From Roseovarius aestuariivivens (GTDB lineage Bacteria; Pseudomonadota; Alphaproteobacteria; Rhodobacterales; Rhodobacteraceae): a stretch of 64,000 nucleotides of DNA. The translations under genes and the position numbers were made by a program. Positions 58,861-64,000 of the stretch are shown one piece after another. Where the stretch lies: assembly GCF_004761875.1 (NCBI RefSeq), contig NZ_SJEY01000001.1, positions 124,001-188,000 of the forward strand. Reading direction: 5' to 3'. The notes under the pieces are model-generated. The model made no database searches, was not told the origin of the DNA, and saw only the letters and a program-made list of their open reading frames with translations. Each line of letters opens with the position of its first letter. The stretch's first letter is position 1.

Positions 58861-60285
58861 ATGACCCTTAATCCAGTCAACGCCGATTTCATCGACCGCC
58901 TGCGCGACGAGCTGCCCGACGCCGCCTTCAGGGAGACCGCCGCGACCTATCTCGAAGAGCCGCGCGGCCGCTGGAAAGGGCAGGCGGGCGTCGTCTTGGC
59001 GCCCGGCACGGTCGAAGAGGTCGCTTGCATGATCCGTCGTGCCTCCGACGCGCGCGTGCCGGTCATTCCATATGGTGGCGGCACGGGTCTGGTCGGCGGA
59101 CAGGTCGCTGAGGACGGGCCCGCGCCGCTTCTGCTCAGCCTCGAACGTATGCGCGCGGTGCGCGGTATCTGGCCGGAGGAGAACGTCATGGTGGCCGAAG
59201 CGGGCGCGATCCTGTCCGATATCCACGACGCCGCCAGCGACGCAAACCGGCTTTTCCCACTTTCCATCGCCTCGAAAGGCAGCGCGCGGCTTGGCGGGCT
59301 TCTCGCCGCCAATGCCGGCGGCGTGAACGTCCTGCGCTACGGCAACGCCCGCGATCTCTGCCTCGGGATCGAGGCCGTCTTGCCGGATGGCGAGATCTGG
59401 CATGGCCTGAAACGTCTGCGCAAGGACAACACAGGCTACGACCTGCGCAATCTTCTCATCGGCTCGGAAGGTACGCTTGGCGTGATTACTGCCGCTGCGC
59501 TAAAGCTTTTTCCGGTGCCGGCCGCCCAAGGGACCGCGCTTATGGTGGTCGAAAGCCCCGACGCCGCGCTAACGCTTCTGGCGCTTGCGCGCGATCACAT
59601 GGGCGAGGCGATCTCGGCCTTTGAACTGATGCATCGAACCGGTCTCGAATTCCTGGCCGAGACGATGCCCGATCTGCGCCAGCCCTTTGCCGATCATCCG
59701 GACTGGTTCGTGCTCATCGATATCGGCCTCGCCAAAGGCCTCCAAGCGGATGCCGCGCTCGAACGTCTCTTCGAAGAGGCTCTGGAAGATGGGCTGGTCA
59801 GTGATGGCCTGATCGCGCAATCCGAGCAGCAACGTCAAGAATTCTGGACTATCCGCGAAACCATCCCCGAGGCAAATCGTCGGATCGGCGCGGTCTCGAG
59901 CCACGACATCTCGCTGCCGCTTGGCGCCGTGCCGGAGTTTATCGTCAAGGGTAACGCCGCGCTTGCCGAACTCGGACCGTTCCGTGTCAATTGTTTCGGG
60001 CATCTGGGTGACGGTAACCTGCACTACAACGTCTTCCCGCCCGAGGGCCAAAGCCGTGAGGCCTTCACCGACCGGCGCGAGGCGATCAAGCGCTGCGTGC
60101 ATGATCTCACGCACGGAATGGGCGGCTCGGTCTCTGCAGAACATGGGATCGGGCGCCTAAAGGTCGACGATCTCGAACGCTACGGCGATCCGGCGAAACT
60201 GGCGGCGATGCGGGCGATAAAGGCGGCGCTCGATCCTTTGGGCATCATGAACCCGGGCGCCGTTTTGCGCCGAGACGCCGGTTGA
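58861..60285 (+). CDS. FAD-binding (VAO-type) oxidoreductase, D-2-hydroxy-acid dehydrogenase-like
   Basis: A 474-residue flavoprotein with the PCMH FAD site (VIPYGGGTGLVGGQVAED near residue 75) and GGLLAANAGGVNVLRYGN, then the C-terminal FAD-linked oxidase domain with NCFGHLGDGNLHYNVFPPEG and SVSAEHGIGRLK. The second half resembles D-lactate or D-2-hydroxyglutarate dehydrogenases. The exact substrate is not set. It converges on the DUF6505 gene (11 bases). Confidence 0.88.
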   Translation: MTLNPVNADFIDRLRDELPDAAFRETAATYLEEPRGRWKGQAGVVLAPGTVEEVACMIRRASDARVPVIPYGGGTGLVGGQVAEDGPAPLLLSLERMRAVRGIWPEENVMVAEAGAILSDIHDAASDANRLFPLSIASKGSARLGGLLAANAGGVNVLRYGNARDLCLGIEAVLPDGEIWHGLKRLRKDNTGYDLRNLLIGSEGTLGVITAAALKLFPVPAAQGTALMVVESPDAALTLLALARDHMGEAISAFELMHRTGLEFLAETMPDLRQPFADHPDWFVLIDIGLAKGLQADAALERLFEEALEDGLVSDGLIAQSEQQRQEFWTIRETIPEANRRIGAVSSHDISLPLGAVPEFIVKGNAALAELGPFRVNCFGHLGDGNLHYNVFPPEGQSREAFTDRREAIKRCVHDLTHGMGGSVSAEHGIGRLKVDDLERYGDPAKLAAMRAIKAALDPLGIMNPGAVLRRDAG

Positions 60286-60296
60286 GGGGGGCGCGG

Positions 60297-60776
60297 CTAC
60301 TCGTCCAAAGATCCGTGGATCGCGAATTGCTCCAGCCCGGCGTCCTGCGCTTCGATCACCCGGTAGGTTTCGCGCACGCCCGCCTCGGACAGTTCGCGGG
60401 CCACGGTCAGCAGCGTGTTGGGCGCATGGTCCTCGCACATCTCCGCCATCTGGCCCAGTTCTTCGGCGGCCACGGGCCGGGCAGTTGCGGCGTCCGGCGC
60501 GCCGTAGATATCGACGAAATGCTGCGCCAGAGCGTCGGTCAGGCGGTCCATCTCGCCCGGCTCGATCTGCGTGACCGCGACAAAGGTCACCCGGCCGAAA
60601 GTTTCCAGCCCAAGCCAGCCATTTGAAAAGGCCTGCCTTTGTTTGCCTTCAAGATCGCTCTCGGCCCAGTTCGAGAACTCGAAGCCGCCCGAGATGCACC
60701 ACTCGCCCGTCCTGGCCGGAGAGTGATAGACCCGCATATCGCTTTCATCGAAATGAATCGCCCGTGCCAGTTTCAT
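60297..60776 (-). CDS. DUF6505 family protein
   Basis: A 159-residue soluble protein of the DUF6505 type, starting MKLARAIHFDESDMRVYHSP, with SNGWLGLETFGRVTFVAVTQ in the middle. It overlaps the preceding DUF4444 gene by four bases (ATGA), completing a four-gene operon. The family travels with formate dehydrogenase accessory genes; that context is recalled, not proven here. Confidence 0.82.
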   Translation of the reverse strand: MKLARAIHFDESDMRVYHSPARTGEWCISGGFEFSNWAESDLEGKQRQAFSNGWLGLETFGRVTFVAVTQIEPGEMDRLTDALAQHFVDIYGAPDAATARPVAAEELGQMAEMCEDHAPNTLLTVARELSEAGVRETYRVIEAQDAGLEQFAIHGSLDE

Positions 60777-61486
60777 GCATCCGTCTCCAGAATCGTGCTC
60801 ATGGGGATCAGGCGTGTGTCTTCGCCCACCCGGAAGAGCATGCCGAAATTCTCATCCACACCGAGAAACGTCCCGGTTTCGTCGTTCATCCTGATCTCTT
60901 CCCCGATGCCGTGTGCAAGGCCGCGCCATTCGGCATGCAGCGCCCGCGGCCCTTCGTCTTCCCATCTGGTGATCCAGACAAGGGTGTGTCGCGCCCAGGC
61001 CTCAAGCAGCTCGACCGGATCCACATCTGCGCAGCCTTCTTCGTAGAGCGCTGTGCGATCAGGCGCCTCGCCTGGGCTCGTCCCGGCCAGCAAAAGCGGC
61101 ACCTCCAGCCCGACCACCAGCCATCCCGGCATCGCCTTGGGGTCGGATGCGCCTGCCGCGGCGCGGAAATGTCCGCAAGAGGCGCCGTTCACCCGAATCC
61201 CGCCGGTCCATTCAAGGTGCACCGCCACTTCGGGCGGGGCGAGCGCGCCAAGCGCATTCTGAAAGCCCACGCCGCAGGCTGGTAACATCGCCATCGCGTG
61301 TTCCAGCGGAACCTCGGGCGCAATCACCAGCGCCGCCGTCAACCGGTCGACGCTTGGTGCATAGACGATCAGCCCGGCGTCGCAGCCCAGCGCAGCCATC
61401 GCGCAGGCCTTCTCAAACGGGTCGATGCCCGCATCGACCGCGTGTCCGCTCATCAGCGGCGGAAAGGCGGGCGTGCGATCCGTCAT
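60773..61486 (-). CDS. Biotin/lipoate ligase-like protein with DUF4444
   Basis: A 237-residue protein resembling the BPL/LplA fold: PEVAVHLEWTGGIRVNGASC near residue 84 and PGWLVVGLEVPLLLAG, then a C-terminal DUF4444 part (MNDETGTFLGVDENFGMLFR). The catalytic Lys loop of true ligases is not evident, so attachment activity is doubtful. It overlaps mrp at its start and DUF6505 at its end. Confidence 0.8.
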   Translation of the reverse strand: MTDRTPAFPPLMSGHAVDAGIDPFEKACAMAALGCDAGLIVYAPSVDRLTAALVIAPEVPLEHAMAMLPACGVGFQNALGALAPPEVAVHLEWTGGIRVNGASCGHFRAAAGASDPKAMPGWLVVGLEVPLLLAGTSPGEAPDRTALYEEGCADVDPVELLEAWARHTLVWITRWEDEGPRALHAEWRGLAHGIGEEIRMNDETGTFLGVDENFGMLFRVGEDTRLIPMSTILETDA

Positions 61487-62547
61487 GCCACGCCGGCCTC
61501 GATCAGCTTGCGCGCCACGTCGCGAAAGGCCTGGCTTTGCGGCGCGTCGGGCTTGGACACGACGATGGGGGCACCACCGTCCGAGGCGAGGCGGATATCG
61601 ATATGCAAAGGCACCTCGGCCAGAAGCGGCACGCCCAGCTTGGACGCTTCCGCCGCGACGCCGCCATGGCCAAAGACGTGCTCCTCGTGCCCGCAGTTGG
61701 AACAGATATGCGTCGACATGTTCTCGATCATCCCCAGCACCGGCACCTTGAGCTGGTTGAACATGTCGAGCCCCTTGCGCGCATCGAGCAGCGCCACGTC
61801 CTGCGGGGTCGACACGATCACGGCGCCATCCACGACGGCCTTCTGGGCAAGCGTCATCTGCACGTCACCGGTGCCCGGCGGCAGGTCCACCAGAAGCACG
61901 TCAAGCGCGCCCCACTGAACCTGCATCAGCATCTGCTGCAGCGCCCCCATGAGCATCGGACCACGCCAGACCACCGCCTGATCTTCGTTTGTCATCAAGC
62001 CGATAGACATCATCGTGACGCCGTGGTTGCGCATTGGCAGGATGGTCTTTCCATCGGGGCTGGCGGGCCGGCCCGAGACGCCCAGCATCCGCGGCTGGGA
62101 CGGGCCATAAACATCTGCATCCAGTAGCCCGACGCGCCGCCCTTCGGCGGCCAGAGCGCAGGCAAGATTTGCCGAGACGGTCGACTTGCCGACACCACCC
62201 TTGCCGCTTGCGATGGCGATGATGTGGTTGACACCCGGCACTTTTTGCGGCCCCTGCTGGGTGGCCGGTTGCTTGGGCTTGAGTTCGGGTGGCGCCTTGG
62301 CCTGATGGGCGGTCAGGACCGCCGAAACCTCGGTCGCGCCGTCCAGCGCCTCGACCGCCTTCTGGGCCGCGTCACGGACCGTTTCGTACATTTTGGCCTT
62401 ACTTGGATCGATCTCCAGTACAAAACGTACAAGTCCGTTTTCCACGTTCAGGCCGCGGGTGACGCCCGCGCTCACGATGTCGTCGCCCGACACCGGATCG
62501 GAAATGGTCTTGAGCGCGCCAAGCACGCTCTCTCGTGTCAGTGCCAC
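61483..62547 (-). CDS. Mrp/NBP35-family iron-sulfur carrier ATPase
   Basis: A 354-residue P-loop ATPase. The N-terminal DUF59/MIP18 domain covers the first 80 residues. The P-loop is IIAIASGKGGVGKSTVSANL near residue 110, and a CxxC near the end (HICSNCGHEE) is the likely Fe-S site. It is thought to deliver iron-sulfur clusters. The GTG/ATG context gives a start at 62547, one base after the DUF6494 stop. Confidence 0.92.
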   Translation of the reverse strand: MALTRESVLGALKTISDPVSGDDIVSAGVTRGLNVENGLVRFVLEIDPSKAKMYETVRDAAQKAVEALDGATEVSAVLTAHQAKAPPELKPKQPATQQGPQKVPGVNHIIAIASGKGGVGKSTVSANLACALAAEGRRVGLLDADVYGPSQPRMLGVSGRPASPDGKTILPMRNHGVTMMSIGLMTNEDQAVVWRGPMLMGALQQMLMQVQWGALDVLLVDLPPGTGDVQMTLAQKAVVDGAVIVSTPQDVALLDARKGLDMFNQLKVPVLGMIENMSTHICSNCGHEEHVFGHGGVAAEASKLGVPLLAEVPLHIDIRLASDGGAPIVVSKPDAPQSQAFRDVARKLIEAGVA

Positions 62548-62548
62548 G

Positions 62549-62743
62549 TTATTCGCCGCCCTTGATCTTGCCCGTCACCTCGTGCTGCACGTCGATCCCG
62601 TCGACGGTCAGCGTCACCTTCGCGGTGAATTCCTTGCCCAAGGTGTCGGGCGTGTTGCGCATGCCTTCCTCGATGGCCTGCTGCGAGGTCACGCCGACCT
62701 GCTTGAGGAATTTGCGCATCGACATGTTGAAATCGTCGCTCAT
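62549..62743 (-). CDS. DUF6494 family protein
   Basis: A 64-residue protein from ATG 62743. It starts MSDDFNMSMRKFLKQVGVTS and has a beta-rich second half (FTAKVTLTVDGIDVQHEVTG). It is first in the minus-strand operon leading to mrp, DUF4444 and DUF6505. The short family is found almost only in that setting in this group. Confidence 0.82.
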   Translation of the reverse strand: MSDDFNMSMRKFLKQVGVTSQQAIEEGMRNTPDTLGKEFTAKVTLTVDGIDVQHEVTGKIKGGE

Positions 62744-62809
62744 CTCGTCTCTCCCGTCTGGTGTCGTTTCTGTTGACGCGTGGGGTACGCTGTTTTTACC
62801 GTAAAGCCC

Positions 62810-63565
62810 ATGCACCGATTAAAAAGATATCTCTGTGCCGCCGCCGTCGCCCTTGCCGGGGCCGCAGCGCCGGGATGGGCCGAGGATCTGCGTCTCGCCG
62901 CCCCGGCCTCGCTGGTCGACAGCGGCCTTCTGAAATATGTCCTTCCGCGCTTCTCGCTCAAGACCGGTGTGCGGATCGAGGTGGTGGGCCCGGAAGAGCC
63001 CGCGCAGATCGTGCTGTCGCCAGAGGCGGACGGGCCGCGGGTCTTCAGCGGACCGAATGCCACCTGGCGTCTGGGCCTGAGGGCCGCCGACAACGCCGAC
63101 GCGGTGCGCTTTGCCGACTGGCTGACGTCCGAAATCGGGCAACGCACGGTCACCTCCTACACGCGGGACGGCACAGCGCCCTTTACCTTGCCAAAGGCCA
63201 AGGTGGCCGAGGTGGCACCGGTCACCTTCGATGGGGATCCGGTGCAGGGCGCAAAGCTGTCGGTGGTGCATTGTGCCCGCTGCCACGCGGTCAGCGAGGC
63301 GACCCGGATGAACGCCATCGGCTCCACCCCCAGCTTTTTCGTGCTGCGCGCGATGCGCGACTGGGACAGCCGCTTTGCCGCCTTCTACGCGCTCAATCCG
63401 CATCCCGCCTTTACACAGGTGGATGAGGTCACGCCGCCTTTTCCCATAAACCGCCCGTCGCCCATCGTGCCGGTCGAGATCACGCTCGACGAGCTCGAGG
63501 CGATCCTCGCCTATGTGAACGGCATGCCGCCGGCGGATCTGGGGGCGCCGATCCGGCATCAGTGA
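62810..63565 (+). CDS. Exported TupA-like domain fused to cytochrome c
   Basis: A 251-residue exported protein from ATG 62810, with a signal peptide ending near APGWA (residue 24). Residues 25-130 read like a shortened tungstate/molybdate-binding TupA domain (SGLLKYVLPRFSLKTGVRIE, then RFADWLTSEIGQRTVTSYTR) with the middle lobe missing. Residues 145-250 are a cytochrome c domain with the heme motif CARCH (Cys155, Cys158, His159). It is divergent from DUF6494 and overlaps the next gene's end by seven bases. The fusion is unusual. Confidence 0.75.
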   Translation: MHRLKRYLCAAAVALAGAAAPGWAEDLRLAAPASLVDSGLLKYVLPRFSLKTGVRIEVVGPEEPAQIVLSPEADGPRVFSGPNATWRLGLRAADNADAVRFADWLTSEIGQRTVTSYTRDGTAPFTLPKAKVAEVAPVTFDGDPVQGAKLSVVHCARCHAVSEATRMNAIGSTPSFFVLRAMRDWDSRFAAFYALNPHPAFTQVDEVTPPFPINRPSPIVPVEITLDELEAILAYVNGMPPADLGAPIRHQ

Positions 63566-64000
63566 TCCCGGCGCTTGGAAAAATAATCGTCCGTGGTGCG
63601 CACACGCGGCTTTTCACCGGCGGCGAAGGGATTGTCCTTTGAGTGGAACTGCGCCTTGACCCGGCAATCGTCGCACATCTGAATTAGCTTCGCCGCGCTG
63701 TCGGTGCCGAACATCGAGTGTTTGCCGGCAAGCTTTTCGGTGATCCGCTCGATGGTGGATTTGACTCCGAAAAGCGATCCGCATTCGATGCAGGCAAAGG
63801 GCTCTTCCTCGTTCAGCACGACCTGACCCAGGGCCTCATCCCGCAGGTTCATGCGCGGCTCGTAGCTGATGGCATCCTCGGGGCAGACATTGGAACACAG
63901 TCCGCATTGCAGACAGGCATCTTCCTGAAAGCGCAGTTCGGGCCGGTCGGGGTTTTCCACCAGCGCGCCGGAAGGGCAGAGCGAGACGCAGCTGAGGCAA
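63559..64000 (-). CDS. Polyferredoxin-like 4Fe-4S protein, C-terminal part (runs off right edge)
   Basis: A partial gene open to base 64000. Two [4Fe-4S] motifs are visible: CLSCVSLCP at the edge and CLQCGLCSNVCP about 30 residues later. Further Cys pairs (CIEC, CDDC) in the C-terminal part may bind a rubredoxin-like metal or zinc. It ends KVRTTDDYFSKRRDH-like. I infer an electron carrier of a formate dehydrogenase-type complex encoded beyond the edge. Confidence 0.75.
   Translation of the reverse strand, partial: CLSCVSLCPSGALVENPDRPELRFQEDACLQCGLCSNVCPEDAISYEPRMNLRDEALGQVVLNEEEPFACIECGSLFGVKSTIERITEKLAGKHSMFGTDSAAKLIQMCDDCRVKAQFHSKDNPFAAGEKPRVRTTDDYFSKRRDH

Overview
The window is a high-GC chromosomal segment of an alphaproteobacterium, most likely a marine member of the Roseobacter group (Rhodobacterales/Rhodobacteraceae). 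This placement rests on several features: an alphaproteobacterial spc/alpha ribosomal gene order, a DddQ-type DMSP lyase, a monomeric NADP isocitrate dehydrogenase, and many small families typical of that group (DUF1467, DUF6455, DUF6494, DUF6505, a CysZ-like EI24 protein). No rRNA, tRNA, insertion sequence, prophage or CRISPR array was seen.

Region 1 (1-5.7 kb) is accessory and mostly codes for exported proteins on the minus strand. It holds the N-terminal part of a phospholipase D-family protein running off the left edge, a small membrane protein, an RTX calcium-binding protein, a CARDB-domain exported protein, and a lysozyme-like gene broken by a single-base frameshift. Plus-strand genes follow: a 2OG-Fe(II) oxygenase-like protein, two very small ORFs behind a candidate promoter, and a 12-cysteine exported protein.

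Region 2 (5.9-18.6 kb) is the spc/alpha ribosomal block: rpmC-rpsQ-rplN-rplX-rplE-rpsN-rpsH-rplF-rplR-rpsE-rpmD, then rplO-secY-adk, then rpsM-rpsK-rpoA-rplQ. The rest of the S10 cluster is absent upstream of rpmC. The block is split after rpmD by a terminator, a minus-strand VWA protein, a DMSP lyase and a GFA-family protein. Five copies of a short palindrome with compensatory stem changes flank these breakpoints. rpsM starts at TTG, overlapped by an out-of-frame ATG mini-ORF. A bulged inverted repeat built on TTTGTACAAA separates rpoA from rplQ.

Region 3 (18.6-31.2 kb) holds a DegP-like protease with rarA, a complete peptide/nickel-type ABC importer operon (binding protein, two permeases, fused double ATPase), two tandem 40-residue paralogous membrane proteins that are easily missed, and carB.

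Region 4 (31.4-48.5 kb) carries folate genes (pabB with an overlapping class IV aminotransferase), cfa, aspS, a DUF1800/DUF1501 pair, a GNAT protein, an orphan response regulator, methylmalonyl-CoA epimerase with DUF1467, a YitT-family protein, a large exported HEYGH metallopeptidase, icd and a Bcr/CflA-type exporter.

Region 5 (48.6-64 kb) carries a FrnE-like DsbA with an acyl-CoA synthetase, an XRE-cupin regulator, a CysZ-like protein with a nitroreductase, an M48 lipoprotein, a YigZ-like protein, hemolysin III, rimO, an AsmA protein and an FAD-linked oxidase. It ends with a compact operon (DUF6494-Mrp-DUF4444-DUF6505) beside an exported protein that joins a shortened tungstate/molybdate-binding-like domain to cytochrome c, and a polyferredoxin-like protein running off the right edge. 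I infer that this last cluster serves a Mo/W formate dehydrogenase encoded beyond the edge.
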